From Cellulomonas flavigena DSM 20109 (lineage in GTDB: Bacteria > Actinomycetota > Actinomycetes > Actinomycetales > Cellulomonadaceae): DNA of 64,000 bases. The notes below the pieces were generated by a model. It had not been told where the DNA came from and did not search any database. It was given only the letters and a program-made list of their open reading frames with translations. Made by a program: the position numbers and the translations under genes. Shown one piece after another: positions 7,655-16,684 of the stretch. The number at the start of each line of letters is the position of its first letter. Positions within the stretch are counted from its first letter, which is position 1. Location: contig NC_014151.1 of assembly GCF_000092865.1 (NCBI RefSeq), positions 2,728,001 to 2,792,000 of the forward strand, given 5' to 3'.

Positions 7655-10600
7655 ATGACCGACACCGCCCACGCGGACGCGGTCGTGGCGCTCGTGCGGC
7701 GCTGGCTCGCGGTCGCGGCCGACCAGCCGGTGGACCCTGCGGCCCGGCACCTGGCGGCGCTGCTGCGCGAACCGGGTGGGCTGGCGTTCGCGGTCGGGTT
7801 CGTCGACGGGGTCGTGCGACCCGAGGACGTGGGCGTCGCGGCGCACCGCCTGCGCGAGCTGTCGGCCCACCCACCCACGTTCCTGCCGCCGGTGCTCCGC
7901 GCGGCGGTGCGGGTCGGCGGCGCGATCGCCCCGGCGCTGCCCGGCGTGGTCGTCCCGGTCGCCCGGCGCGTGCTGCGGCAGATGGTCGGGCACCTCGTCG
8001 TCGACGCCACCGACCGCCACCTGGGCGCGGCGATCGCACGCCGGCGCCGCGACGGCACGCGCCTCAACGTGAACCTGCTCGGCGAGGCCGTGCTGGGCGC
8101 GCGGGAGGCCGAGCGTCGGCTCGCCGGCACCCGCCGGCTCCTGGCACGGGACGACGTCGACTACGTGTCGGTCAAGGTGTCGTCGGTCGTGGCACCGCAC
8201 GCACCGTGGGCGTTCGAGGAGTCGGTCGAGGACGTCGTCGCGCGGCTCGTGCCGCTGTACGAGCAGGCCGCCACGTCCCCCACCCCGAAGTTCGTCAACC
8301 TCGACATGGAGGAGTACCGCGACCTCGACCTCACGGTCGAGGTGTTCACGCGCCTGCTCGACCGCCCGGGCCTGACGGGCCTCGAGGCCGGGATCGTGCT
8401 GCAGGCGTACCTGCCGGACGCGCTGCCCGCGATGCAGCGCCTGCAGGAGTGGGCGGCGCGACGACGCGCGGCCGGCGGCGCCGGGATCAAGGTGCGGCTC
8501 GTCAAGGGCGCGAACCTGCCGATGGAGCGCGTCGAGGCCGAGCTCCACGGCCGGCCCCTGGCCACGTGGGGCTCCAAGCGCGAGACGGACGCGCACTACA
8601 AGCGGGTCCTCGACTGGGCGCTGCACCCCGAGCGCGTCGCGAACGTGCGGCTCGGGGTGGCCGGGCACAACCTGTTCGACGTCGCGCACGCGTGGCTGCT
8701 CGCAGGTGAGCGCGGCGTCCGGGACGCCGTCGAGATCGAGATGCTGCTGGGCATGGCGCCCGGGCAGGCGGAGGCCGTGCGTCGCGACGTGGGCAGCCTG
8801 CTGCTGTACACACCGGTGGTCGCGCCGCAGGAGTTCGACGTCGCGATCGCCTACCTCGTGCGGCGGCTGGAGGAGGGCGCGTCGGACGACAACTTCATGT
8901 CCGCGGTGTTCGACCTCGCCGACGACGAGGCACTGTTCGTCCGCGAGCGCGAGCGCTTCCTCGCCTCGCTCGCGGACGTCGACGCGCCCGCACCCACGCG
9001 CCACCGCGTCGCGGACCGGCACGCCGCGGTGCCGCCGTCGGCGCCCGGCGCCTTCACGAACACCCCCGACTCCGACCCGGCGGTCCCCGAGCACCGCGCG
9101 ACCGTCCGCGAGGTGCTGGTCCGGGTCCCGACGTCCGACCTCGGCACCGCCGGGATCGCCGCGGCTCGCATCGAGGACGCCACCACGCTCGACGAGGTCC
9201 TGCAGGACGCCCGTCGCGCCGGAGCGGCCTGGGGCGCACGCCCCGCCGCCGAGCGCGCCGCGGTCCTCGACCGCGCGGCCGACGTGCTCGAGTCGCGCCG
9301 CGCCGACCTGCTGGAGGTCATGGCGTCCGAGGCCGGCAAGACCGTCGACCAGGGCGACCCGGAGGTGTCCGAGGCCGTCGACTTCGCGCACTGGTACGCC
9401 GAGCTCGCCCGCGGCCTGGACCACGTCGACGGCGCACGCTTCGTCCCCGACGCGCTCACGCTCGTCACTCCCCCGTGGAACTTTCCCGTGGCGATCCCGG
9501 CGGGCTCGACGCTCGCGGCGCTGGCGGCCGGCTCGGCCGTCGTCCTCAAGCCCGCCGGCCCGGCCGAGCGCTGCGGCGCGGTGCTCGCCGACGCGCTGTG
9601 GGAGGCGGGTGTCCCCCGGGACGTGCTGCGCCTCGTGCAGGTCGACGAGGGCACGCTCGGGCGGGACCTCGTCGCGCACCGGGCGGTGGACCGCGTCGTC
9701 CTGACGGGCGCGTACGAGACGGCCGAGCTGTTCCGGCGCTTCCGGCCCGACCTGCCGCTGCTCGCCGAGACCAGCGGGAAGAACGCGATCGTCGTGACGC
9801 CGAGCGCCGACCTCGACCTCGCGGTGCGGGACGTCGTCGCCTCGGCGTTCGGGCACGCGGGGCAGAAGTGCTCGGCCGCGTCGCTCGTGGTGCTCGTCGG
9901 GTCGGTCGCGACGTCGCGGCGGTTCCGCTCGCAGCTGCTCGACGCGGTGTCGTCGCTGGTCGTGGGCCTGCCGCAGGTCGCCCGTGCGCAGGTCGGGCCG
10001 CTCATCGAGCCCGCGTCGGGCAAGCTGCTCACCGGGTTGACCGAGCTCGAGCCGGGGCAGCGCTGGGCGCTGGCGCCGCGCCGCCTCGACGACGCGGGCC
10101 GCCTGTGGACGCCCGGCGTCGTGACGGGTGTGCGGCGCGGGTCGCGCACGCACCGCACCGAGTACTTCGGGCCCGTGCTGGGCGTGATGACGGCCGCGAC
10201 GCTCGACGAGGCGATCGACCTGGTGAACGACGTGGACTACGGCCTGACGTCGGGGCTGCACAGCCTCGACGCCGACGAGGTCGGGGTCTGGCTCGACCGC
10301 GTCGAGGCCGGCAACCTCTACGTCAACCGCGGCACCACCGGCGCGGTCGTGCGGCGCCAGCCCTTCGGCGGCTGGAAGCGGTCGGCGGTCGGGCCGGGTG
10401 CGAAGGCGGGCGGCCCGAGCTACCTCCTCGGGCTCGGGTCGTGGACGTCGGCGCCCGCGACGACCGGCGCGAGCGTCACCGCACCCGCCGCGTCCGCGCT
10501 CGTCGCGGCCGCCCGCGCGGACCTGCCTCCCGCGGACGCGGACCGCGTCGAGCGCGGTGCGCGCAGCGACGCGGCGGCGTGGCGGGACGTGTTCGCGGCG

Positions 10601-11074
10601 CGGGACGTCAGCGGGCTGGCGTGCGAGCGCAACGTGCTGCGGCACGTCCCTGCGGCGGACCCGGTGCTGGTCCGGCAGGCGGACGACGCGCCGGTGGCCG
10701 ACCTGCTGCGTGTCGTCGCGGCGGCGGCGTGCGCGCGGGCACGCGTCGTGGTGTCGGTGCCCGCCGCGCTCCCGGACCGCTGTGCCCGCGCCGTCGCGGC
10801 GCTCGGGCCCGTGCACGTCGAGGACGGCGCGGCCTGGGCCGCGCGGGTCGGTGCCCTCGACGGGGGTCGGGTGCGCCTCGTGGGCGGCTCGACCGCGACC
10901 GTCGTCGCGGCCACCGGTGGACGCCCCGACGTCGCCGTGTGGGACCACCCCGTCACCGAGGCGGGCCGGGTGGAGCTGCTGCCGTTCCTGCGCGAGCAGG
11001 CCGTGAGCGTGACGGCCCACCGGTTCGGCACGCCGCACCCGCTCACGGAGGCCGCGCTGCCGCTGGGCCGGTAG
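7655..11074 (+). CDS. putA: Bifunctional proline dehydrogenase / 1-pyrroline-5-carboxylate dehydrogenase
   Basis: 1139 residues. It oxidises proline to glutamate in two steps: the FAD-dependent PRODH domain (about residues 80-420) makes pyrroline-5-carboxylate and the NAD-dependent ALDH domain (about 500-1000) makes glutamate. PRODH signatures are VSVKVSSVVAPHAPW, IKVRLVKGANLPMER and WGSKRETDAHYKRVLDWAL. ALDH motifs are PPWNFPVAIPAGS (near 606), the general-base Glu in LLAETSGKN (near 705) and the nucleophile Cys in GHAGQKCSAAS (near 738). There is no N-terminal ribbon-helix-helix repressor domain, so it is not a trifunctional PutA. The start is ATG 7655 after GAGGGGG. It stands alone. Confidence 0.92.
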   Translation: MTDTAHADAVVALVRRWLAVAADQPVDPAARHLAALLREPGGLAFAVGFVDGVVRPEDVGVAAHRLRELSAHPPTFLPPVLRAAVRVGGAIAPALPGVVVPVARRVLRQMVGHLVVDATDRHLGAAIARRRRDGTRLNVNLLGEAVLGAREAERRLAGTRRLLARDDVDYVSVKVSSVVAPHAPWAFEESVEDVVARLVPLYEQAATSPTPKFVNLDMEEYRDLDLTVEVFTRLLDRPGLTGLEAGIVLQAYLPDALPAMQRLQEWAARRRAAGGAGIKVRLVKGANLPMERVEAELHGRPLATWGSKRETDAHYKRVLDWALHPERVANVRLGVAGHNLFDVAHAWLLAGERGVRDAVEIEMLLGMAPGQAEAVRRDVGSLLLYTPVVAPQEFDVAIAYLVRRLEEGASDDNFMSAVFDLADDEALFVRERERFLASLADVDAPAPTRHRVADRHAAVPPSAPGAFTNTPDSDPAVPEHRATVREVLVRVPTSDLGTAGIAAARIEDATTLDEVLQDARRAGAAWGARPAAERAAVLDRAADVLESRRADLLEVMASEAGKTVDQGDPEVSEAVDFAHWYAELARGLDHVDGARFVPDALTLVTPPWNFPVAIPAGSTLAALAAGSAVVLKPAGPAERCGAVLADALWEAGVPRDVLRLVQVDEGTLGRDLVAHRAVDRVVLTGAYETAELFRRFRPDLPLLAETSGKNAIVVTPSADLDLAVRDVVASAFGHAGQKCSAASLVVLVGSVATSRRFRSQLLDAVSSLVVGLPQVARAQVGPLIEPASGKLLTGLTELEPGQRWALAPRRLDDAGRLWTPGVVTGVRRGSRTHRTEYFGPVLGVMTAATLDEAIDLVNDVDYGLTSGLHSLDADEVGVWLDRVEAGNLYVNRGTTGAVVRRQPFGGWKRSAVGPGAKAGGPSYLLGLGSWTSAPATTGASVTAPAASALVAAARADLPPADADRVERGARSDAAAWRDVFAARDVSGLACERNVLRHVPAADPVLVRQADDAPVADLLRVVAAAACARARVVVSVPAALPDRCARAVAALGPVHVEDGAAWAARVGALDGGRVRLVGGSTATVVAATGGRPDVAVWDHPVTEAGRVELLPFLREQAVSVTAHRFGTPHPLTEAALPLGR

Positions 11075-11086
11075 CCGCGCCGGACG

Positions 11087-11299
11087 TCAGGCCGGCTCGT
11101 CGCCCCGGGGCACGAGGTAGACGCGCCCCGACGCGTCGGTCACGCGCTCGAACCCGCCCTGGAGCTCACGGTCGCGCTCGGCCTCGGCCTCGGTCGCGGC
11201 GCGCCCGCGGCGGCGGGGGTCGGTGACCTGCGCGGGCCCGAGGAAGTAGCGCGCGAGCCACGCGGTCGCGTCGAGCCGTTCCTTGCGCTGCCTGGCCAC
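11087..11299 (-). CDS. Small charged hypothetical protein (70 aa)
   Basis: GTG start at 11299. The protein is highly charged (MARQRKERLDATAWLARYFL at the N-terminus, then RRGRAATEAEAERDRELQ) and ends in a short beta-like tail (GRVYLVPRGDEPA). It has no membrane segment, cysteine or known motif. It converges on the proline catabolism gene with a 12-base gap. The composition and clean ending suggest a real conserved small protein, but I do not recognise it. Confidence 0.6.
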   Translation of the reverse strand: MARQRKERLDATAWLARYFLGPAQVTDPRRRGRAATEAEAERDRELQGGFERVTDASGRVYLVPRGDEPA

Positions 11300-11386
11300 G
11301 TCCGTCTCCCCACCTCGGCGGTCGGGTCCAGTGTGCCACCGTCCGGCGCGGACACCGCCGACGGGTGTCGCAACGGTGCGCAGCGC

Positions 11387-12406
11387 TCAGTCCGCCGCCG
11401 TGCCGCCGTGGGTGGTGCCGCCGTCGGGTGCGTCGCCGGCCCCGCCCGCCGCACCGTGCGCGTCGTGCTCACCGCGGTGACGCATCTTGTGCACCTGGTG
11501 CATGACGACCACGACGACCGCACCCACGACCAGGCCGATGAGCGCCGAGGCGAGCGTGTTGACGAGCCACGCGAGGAACCCGCCGACGCCGGCGACGCCG
11601 TGCACGGCCTCCTCGAGGTGGTGCACGAGGTCGTACAGGCCGTGCCAGCCGAGCTCGTCGACCCCGACGAGCAGGATGTGCCCGCCGACCCAGAGCATGG
11701 CCGCGATGCCGACGGTCGACAGCACGGCCAGCACCTTGGGCATCGCGTTGACCAGGCCGCGGCCCAAGCCGGCGACGAGCCCGTGCCGGGTGGCGGCCAG
11801 CCGCACGCCGACGTCGTCCATCTTCACGATGAGCGCGACGACGCCGTAGACCACGGCGGTGATCGCCAGCGCGACGACCACCAGGATGATCGCGCGCGAC
11901 AGCAGGACCTCGTCCGCCACCTCGTTGAGCGCGATGACCATGATCTCGGCGGAGAGGATGAAGTCCGTCCGGATCGCGCCGCTCACCATCCGGGTCTCGG
12001 CCTCGGGGCCCTGCTCGGGCGCCGTGACCTCGGGCTTCTCGTGGTGCTTGCCGCTGACCGCCTCCCAGAGCTTCTCCGCGCCCTCGAACGCCAGGTACGT
12101 GCCACCGACCATGAGGATCGGCGTCAGCAGCCACGGCAGGAACTGGCTGAGCAGGAGGATGGCCGGGAGGATGAACAGCAGCTTGTTGCGCAGCGAGCCG
12201 CGCGCGATGCGCCAGATCATCGGCAGCTCGCGGCTGGCCGCGGCGCCGGCGACGTAGCGCGGCGTCACCGCGGTGTCGTCGATCACGACCCCCGCGGCCT
12301 TCGCGCTCGCCCGGCCGGCCGCCGCGCCCACGTCGTCGACCGACGCCGCCGCGAGCTTCGCGAGCGTCGCGATGTCGTCCAGGAGCGCCGCCAGACCGCC
12401 TGCCAT
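11387..12406 (-). CDS. DUF808 (YedI-like) inner-membrane protein
   Basis: About 339 residues with six or so membrane segments (for example FILPAILLLSQFLPWLLTPI and ILVVVALAITAVVYGVVALI). The start MAGGLAALLDDIATLAKLAA and the following PRYVAGAAASRELPMIWRIA are the conserved DUF808 opening; a soluble loop precedes the conserved RTDFILSAEIMVIALNEV. The function of the family is not established. The C-terminus is a His/Gly-rich tail (MHQVHKMRHRGEHDAHG), which might bind metal ions. The start is ATG 12406 with GAAGGTGG upstream. It lies just downstream of the chromate transporter on the same strand. Confidence 0.88.
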   Translation of the reverse strand: MAGGLAALLDDIATLAKLAAASVDDVGAAAGRASAKAAGVVIDDTAVTPRYVAGAAASRELPMIWRIARGSLRNKLLFILPAILLLSQFLPWLLTPILMVGGTYLAFEGAEKLWEAVSGKHHEKPEVTAPEQGPEAETRMVSGAIRTDFILSAEIMVIALNEVADEVLLSRAIILVVVALAITAVVYGVVALIVKMDDVGVRLAATRHGLVAGLGRGLVNAMPKVLAVLSTVGIAAMLWVGGHILLVGVDELGWHGLYDLVHHLEEAVHGVAGVGGFLAWLVNTLASALIGLVVGAVVVVVMHQVHKMRHRGEHDAHGAAGGAGDAPDGGTTHGGTAAD

Positions 12407-12487
12407 GTGCCACCTTCGTCCGTGCCGACCGCGAGCGCCGGTGCGCACGCCACGGCACAGAGTAGGGCCGCCGGGGCTCGTCCGCCC

Positions 12488-13885
12488 TCAGCCGACCAGC
12501 CCGAGCACCCCGGCGAGCGCGCCGAGCACCGCGCACACACCGAGCGTGCGCAGCACCGACCACCGCAGGCGGAACACCAGCACGGCGGCGACCAGCGCGA
12601 TGACGACGGCCACGGGCTGCACGGACGCGAGGTCGGGCACCTCGAGCGACAGCACACCGAGCGACACGCGCGAGCTCGACGCGAACAGCGTGTGCAGCGC
12701 GAAGTAGACCGCCAGGTTGGCGATGACGCCCACGACGGCCGCGGTGATGCCGGTGAGCGCCGCGCTGAGCGGCGCGTTGCCGCGCAGCCGCTCGACGTAC
12801 GGCGCGCCGAGGAAGATGAACAGGAAGCTGGGCACGAAGGTCACCCACGTCGTGAGGAGCGCCGCGACGAGCGCGGCAGCCCAGGGATCGAGCCCGCCCG
12901 GCGCGCGGTAGGCACCGACGAACGCGACGAACTGCACGACCATGATGAGCGGCCCGGGCGTCGTCTCGGCGAGCGCGAGCCCGCGCACCATCTCGCCGGG
13001 TGCGAGCCAGCCGTACGTCTCGACGGCACGCTGCGCGACGTACGCGAGCACCGCGTACGCCCCGCCGAACGTGACGAGCGCCGTGCCGGAGAAGAACACG
13101 CCCTGCTGGGAGAGCGTGCTCCCGGCGCCGGTGAGCAGCACGACCACCACGACCGGGAGCAGCCAGACGACCACGCCGACGACGAGCGTGAGCACCGTGC
13201 GGCGTCCGGACGGTGCCGCCGTGTGCAGCGCGTCGTCGGCGATGAGCGGCGGCGGCTCGTCGTCGGCCGCGTCGTGCCCGCCGCGCGCGGCGAGGAGGTG
13301 CGGCGCACCGAGGTGCAGCAGCCAGCCGACCACCCCCGCACCGAGGACGACGAGCGGGAACGGCACGCCGAACGCCGACAGCGCGACGAACGACGCGACC
13401 GCGAGCGCCACGAGCGCGGGCCCGGCCAGGGCCCGCCGGCCGACACGCACGACGGCCTGCACGACGATCGCGAGGACGGCGGGCGCCAGCCCGGCGAACA
13501 GCGCGGTCACCGCCGTGGTGTCTCCGAACGCCACGTACACGGCGGAGAGCGCCAGCAGCGCGACGACGCCCGGCAACACGAACAGCGACCCGGCGACGAG
13601 CCCACCGCGGAACCCGTTGAGCAGCCACCCCGTGTACACGGCGAGCTGCTGGGCCTCCGGGCCGGGCAGGAGCATGCAGTAGTTCAGCGCGTGCAGGAAC
13701 CGCCGCTGCCCGATCCACCGGTGCTCGTCGACGAGCGTGCGCTGCATGACGGCGATCTGGCCGGCGGGGCCGCCGAACGTCTGCAGCGAGACCAGCCACC
13801 AGACCCGCACGGCGGTACGGAAGGGGACGAGGTCGCGGACGGGCACCGCGGGCTCGTCGGTGCCCGGCACGGGCTCGGTGCTCAC
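12488..13885 (-). CDS. chrA: Chromate ion transporter (two-domain ChrA)
   Basis: 465 residues, the length of the fused long-chain CHR type with two homologous halves. The first half carries SLQTFGGPAGQIAVMQ and LLPGPEAQQLAVYTGW; the second carries VTFGGAYAVLAYVAQ and ETTPGPLIMVVQFVAF. These are the conserved GGP/PGP motifs of chromate efflux proteins, and about ten to twelve membrane segments surround them. The role is export of chromate from the cytoplasm. I start at GTG 13885 with GAGAGG upstream; longer frames give a non-conserved R/P-rich extension. No chrB regulator is adjacent. Confidence 0.9.
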   Translation of the reverse strand: MSTEPVPGTDEPAVPVRDLVPFRTAVRVWWLVSLQTFGGPAGQIAVMQRTLVDEHRWIGQRRFLHALNYCMLLPGPEAQQLAVYTGWLLNGFRGGLVAGSLFVLPGVVALLALSAVYVAFGDTTAVTALFAGLAPAVLAIVVQAVVRVGRRALAGPALVALAVASFVALSAFGVPFPLVVLGAGVVGWLLHLGAPHLLAARGGHDAADDEPPPLIADDALHTAAPSGRRTVLTLVVGVVVWLLPVVVVVLLTGAGSTLSQQGVFFSGTALVTFGGAYAVLAYVAQRAVETYGWLAPGEMVRGLALAETTPGPLIMVVQFVAFVGAYRAPGGLDPWAAALVAALLTTWVTFVPSFLFIFLGAPYVERLRGNAPLSAALTGITAAVVGVIANLAVYFALHTLFASSSRVSLGVLSLEVPDLASVQPVAVVIALVAAVLVFRLRWSVLRTLGVCAVLGALAGVLGLVG

Positions 13886-14024
13886 CGTCGGTCGTCCTCT
13901 CCCGGTCCCGTGCACCCGCCGGCCGGCGAGCACGCCCGCACATGCAAGCAGGAGCGTGCCCGGCCAGGAAGCCCCGGGCCCGATCGTCTCGCGCCGTGGT
14001 CCGGTCCTCCACGACACTCGACAC

Positions 14025-14588
14025 GTGACCCACCGCTACGACGTCGAGATCGTGCACCTGTTGGTCTCGCCCGAGCACGCGTACTTCGGCCGCCCGCGGG
14101 ACGGCGCGGCGGACGTCGAGACGCACGACGCGGAGCACGCCCGGGTCGTGGCCGACAAGGGGATCGTCGGCGACCGGTTCTTCGGCAGGGCCGTGCACCT
14201 CGACGCGTCGGTGACGCTGATGGCCGTCGAGGCGCTGGAGGCCGTGGCCGCCGAGCTCGGCGTCGCGCCGTTCGACCCGTTGGCGGCGCGGCGCAACGTC
14301 GTGCTGCGCGGCGCGCACCTGACCCCGCTGGTCGGCGAGGAGGTCGTGCTGGAGTCCGGGGGCGACGCGGTACGGCTGCGCGTCGGGCGGTTCGCGAACC
14401 CGTGCGCGTGGATGGACCGGGTGCTGGCACCGGGCGCGCACCCGGCACTGCGCGGCGGGCGCGGCGGGGTGCGCTGCCGGCCGCTGACGGACGGCGTGCT
14501 GCACCGCGGCCCGGCGGTGCTCGTCAGCCCCGTCGAGCTCGACCCGGCCCGGGCGGGCGAGGCGCTGCGCAGGCCGCGCCTGCCGTGA
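14025..14588 (+). CDS. MOSC domain-containing protein
   Basis: About 187 residues, a stand-alone MOSC beta-barrel domain as in the C-terminal part of molybdenum-cofactor sulfurases. The conserved elements are KGIVGDRFFG near the start, LAARRNVVLRG in the middle and FANPCAWMDRVL with the family cysteine (the putative sulfur carrier). Such proteins handle sulfur or molybdopterin-linked reductase chemistry; the substrate is unknown. The start is GTG 14025, the position that yields the conserved N-terminus. It is divergent from chrA and followed 47 bases later by the copper protein gene. Confidence 0.85.
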   Translation: MTHRYDVEIVHLLVSPEHAYFGRPRDGAADVETHDAEHARVVADKGIVGDRFFGRAVHLDASVTLMAVEALEAVAAELGVAPFDPLAARRNVVLRGAHLTPLVGEEVVLESGGDAVRLRVGRFANPCAWMDRVLAPGAHPALRGGRGGVRCRPLTDGVLHRGPAVLVSPVELDPARAGEALRRPRLP

Positions 14589-14635
14589 GCGTGCCCGCTC
14601 CGTGGGTGGCGTGGCGGCACCGGCAGGAGCGGACG

Positions 14636-15256
14636 ATGATGACGGGCATGCGCCGTCTGCCCGTCCTCGTCGCCCTCGTCGTGTCGCTCGCGCTCGTCGG
14701 CTGCGGCGCGTCGACGCCGGACGCCGCGCCCACGTCCCCGGCCGCGACAACCGGTGCCGAGCCGAGCTCCGCGACCGACGGGGATCCCGGCGACGTCCTC
14801 GCCGACCTCGGCCTGGCCGGACTGACGGGCCGCGAGATCGTCGACCGGCTGGACGCCTCGACGGACACCCGCCCGCTGGACCTCGTCGCGTCCGTCCGTG
14901 AGGACGAGGTCCTCGTCGGCGACGGTACGTCCGAGGTGACGGTCCCGCTGGGCGACGAGTTCTACATGTCGGTCGCGCCGTACGTGCAGACCACGCACGA
15001 GTGCTTCTTCCACAGCCTCGCCGGCTGCCAGGGCGAGCTCGTCGACGCGCCCGTCGAGGTAAGGATCGTCGACGCCGACGGCGCCGTGCTCGTCGAGGAG
15101 AGCACGACCACCTGGACCAACGGGTTCGTCGGGTTCTGGCTGCCGCGCGGCATCGAGGGCGAGATCGAGGTCGAGCACGACGGGCGGCGCGGCAGCGTCC
15201 CGTTCAGCACGACGCCCGGCAGCCCGACGTGCGTCACCACCCTGCGCCTCACCTGA
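14636..15256 (+). CDS. cueP: CueP-type copper-binding lipoprotein
   Basis: 206 residues. The N-terminus is a lipoprotein signal (LVVSLALVGCGA, Cys near residue 22). The mature part matches what I know of CueP: LAGLTGREIVDRLDAS, VPLGDEFYMSVAPYV, then QTTHECFFHSLAGCQGEL and TWTNGFVGFWLPRGI, ending CVTTLRLT. CueP binds copper outside the membrane; in Salmonella it supports periplasmic copper resistance. Conserved cysteines in HECFFHSLAGC and near the C-terminus are the expected ligands. AGGAG lies seven bases before ATG 14636. The gene overlaps the convergent HAD-like gene by 8 bases. Confidence 0.9.
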   Translation: MMTGMRRLPVLVALVVSLALVGCGASTPDAAPTSPAATTGAEPSSATDGDPGDVLADLGLAGLTGREIVDRLDASTDTRPLDLVASVREDEVLVGDGTSEVTVPLGDEFYMSVAPYVQTTHECFFHSLAGCQGELVDAPVEVRIVDADGAVLVEESTTTWTNGFVGFWLPRGIEGEIEVEHDGRRGSVPFSTTPGSPTCVTTLRLT

Positions 15257-15749
15257 CGGGCGCGGGCTCCAGCGTGGTCCGCACGAGCCGCTCGACGTCC
15301 GCCCAGGTCGGTGTGGCGACGGCCGGCGGGGCGGCGACCGCGGACCCGAAGCGGTACTGGTGACGCACGGCGCCGGCGATGGCGCGGTGCACCTCCGGGT
15401 GGTCGTCGACGAAGTGCGTAAGACCCAGGTCGAGGCAGTGGCCGCGCTTCTCCTCGCGACGCCGGCAGAACCGCACGTGGTCCGTGGGGATCCCTGTGCG
15501 CCCGTGGACGTCGTGCGCCTCGAGCCAGCGCAGGGTGCGCTCCTGGATGCGGAGGGCGCACTTCGAGACGAGCCACACGCGCCCGTCGACGAGCGCGGTG
15601 AGGCGCGCGATGGTGTCGATCGCGCCGGGCACCTCGGGTGTGGCGAGGACGGCCGCCTCGTCGCGGCCGAAGAAAGCGGTGTCGGCGCCGGGGCCACCGT
15701 CGATGATGACGCGTCCGATGTCGATGCCGAGTGCGGGTAGCTGTGTCAT
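15249..15749 (-). CDS. HAD-superfamily-like protein with atypical motif I
   Basis: About 166 residues. The fold shows HAD elements: LGIDIGRVIIDG at residues 7-18 (motif I position), VWLVSKCALRIQERTLRW (motif II/III region with Lys) and THFVDDHPEVH (motif IV acidic pair). Motif I reads D-I-G where catalytic HAD phosphatases carry DxD, so the general acid/base Asp appears to be missing; it may be a weak phosphatase, a phosphotransferase or a binding protein. The start is ATG 15749. It is divergent from the LysR/KptA pair across an 80-base gap with a palindrome, suggesting shared control. Confidence 0.7.
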   Translation of the reverse strand: MTQLPALGIDIGRVIIDGGPGADTAFFGRDEAAVLATPEVPGAIDTIARLTALVDGRVWLVSKCALRIQERTLRWLEAHDVHGRTGIPTDHVRFCRRREEKRGHCLDLGLTHFVDDHPEVHRAIAGAVRHQYRFGSAVAAPPAVATPTWADVERLVRTTLEPAPVR

Positions 15750-15775
15750 GGCCCCAGCGTGCGCGAACCAGAGAT

Positions 15776-15811
15776 TGATAGGAACTATCACGTTACGCTC
15801 CATCTATAGTT
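15776..15811. promoter_or_regulatory. Palindromic operator between the HAD-like gene and the LysR gene
   Basis: TGATAG-gaa-CTATCA (15776-15790) is a perfect 6-bp inverted repeat in an AT-rich island, and ATAGTT at 15806-15811 repeats its half-site. The spacing between repeats and the location between a LysR gene and a divergent gene fit a LysR recognition site plus activation site. The identification is from pattern only. Confidence 0.6.
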
Positions 15812-15829
15812 CTGCCCTATGGTTGTCGC

Positions 15830-16684
15830 ATGAACCCGCTCCGGGCCGACGCCGTGCACGCCTTCGGCGTCTTCGCCGACCACCTCAGCTTCACCGCCGC
15901 CGCCGAGGCCCTGCACCTGTCCCAGCCGTCCCTGCACACCAAGGTCCGCAAGCTGCAGGACGCGCTCGGCGTCCCCCTCTACGAGCGGCACGCGCGCGGC
16001 CTGCGCCTGACGCCCGCCGGTGAGCGGCTGGCCCTGCACGCGCGCGACGCCGAGCGCCGCGCGCAGGACGTGCTGGCCGACCTGCACGCCCGCGCCGCCA
16101 CCGTGACGGTCGCGGCGGGACGCGGTGCCGTGCGATGGGTCGTCGCCGACGGGCTCCGCCGCCTCGCGGACGCCGGGCGACCGTTCCGCGTCGTCACGGC
16201 GCAGCGTGACGACGCGCTCGCGGACCTGACGTCCGGGCGGGTCGACGTCGCCGTCGTCGCGGCCGACCCACCGCCGCGCTCCCTGCGCTCCGCTCCCCTC
16301 GCCCGCTACCCGCAGGTGCTCGTCGTCCCCACCGACCACCCGCTCGCCGGACGCGCGCAGGTGCACCTGCGCGACCTCGACGGGCTGGCGCTCGTGGTGC
16401 CCCCGGAGGGCCGACCGCACCGCACCGCGCTCGAGCACGCCCTCGACGCCGCCCGGGTCACGTGGTCACCCGCCGCGGAGGTCGACGGCTGGGACCTGCT
16501 GCTGCAGCTCGCGTCGTTGGGCCTGGGCGCGACCGTCGTCAACGGCTGCGTCCAGGTACCGGACGGGTTGCGCGCCGTACCGGTCGCGGACCTGCCGCCC
16601 GTCCGGTACGCGCTCGTGTGGCGCCCCGAGCGCGAGGGCCTGGTGAGCGACGCGATCGCGGCGCTGCGCGGGGAGTCGTCGTGA
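15830..16684 (+). CDS. LysR-family transcriptional regulator
   Basis: 284 residues. The N-terminal winged helix-turn-helix is canonical: VFADHLSFTAAAEALHLSQP followed by SLHTKVRKLQDALGVPLYER. The C-terminal effector domain has the usual periplasmic-binding-protein-like fold, with LTSGRVDVAVVAADPP and YPQVLVVPTDHPLAG. The start is ATG 15830. Its stop overlaps the GTG of the next gene by 4 bases, so regulator and RNA 2'-phosphotransferase are translationally coupled. LysR proteins usually regulate a divergent gene, here the HAD-like gene, through a palindrome such as the one at 15776-15790. Confidence 0.92.
   Translation: MNPLRADAVHAFGVFADHLSFTAAAEALHLSQPSLHTKVRKLQDALGVPLYERHARGLRLTPAGERLALHARDAERRAQDVLADLHARAATVTVAAGRGAVRWVVADGLRRLADAGRPFRVVTAQRDDALADLTSGRVDVAVVAADPPPRSLRSAPLARYPQVLVVPTDHPLAGRAQVHLRDLDGLALVVPPEGRPHRTALEHALDAARVTWSPAAEVDGWDLLLQLASLGLGATVVNGCVQVPDGLRAVPVADLPPVRYALVWRPEREGLVSDAIAALRGESS

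Noticed and set aside
6175..8709. An 840-residue plus-strand frame across the acyltransferase, Fur and putA genes
   Set aside because: It overlaps three well-supported genes in another frame and is arginine- and alanine-rich without motifs.
7127..11038. A 1300-residue open frame on the minus strand opposite the proline catabolism gene
   Set aside because: It is the antisense shadow of a high-GC gene: R/G/A/H-rich, no domain motifs, while the plus strand has full PRODH and ALDH signatures.
11333..14635. A long plus-strand open frame leading into CueP
   Set aside because: The part before 14636 is H/D/R/Q-rich shadow of the DUF808 and chromate transporter genes; the real start has a good RBS and a lipoprotein signal.
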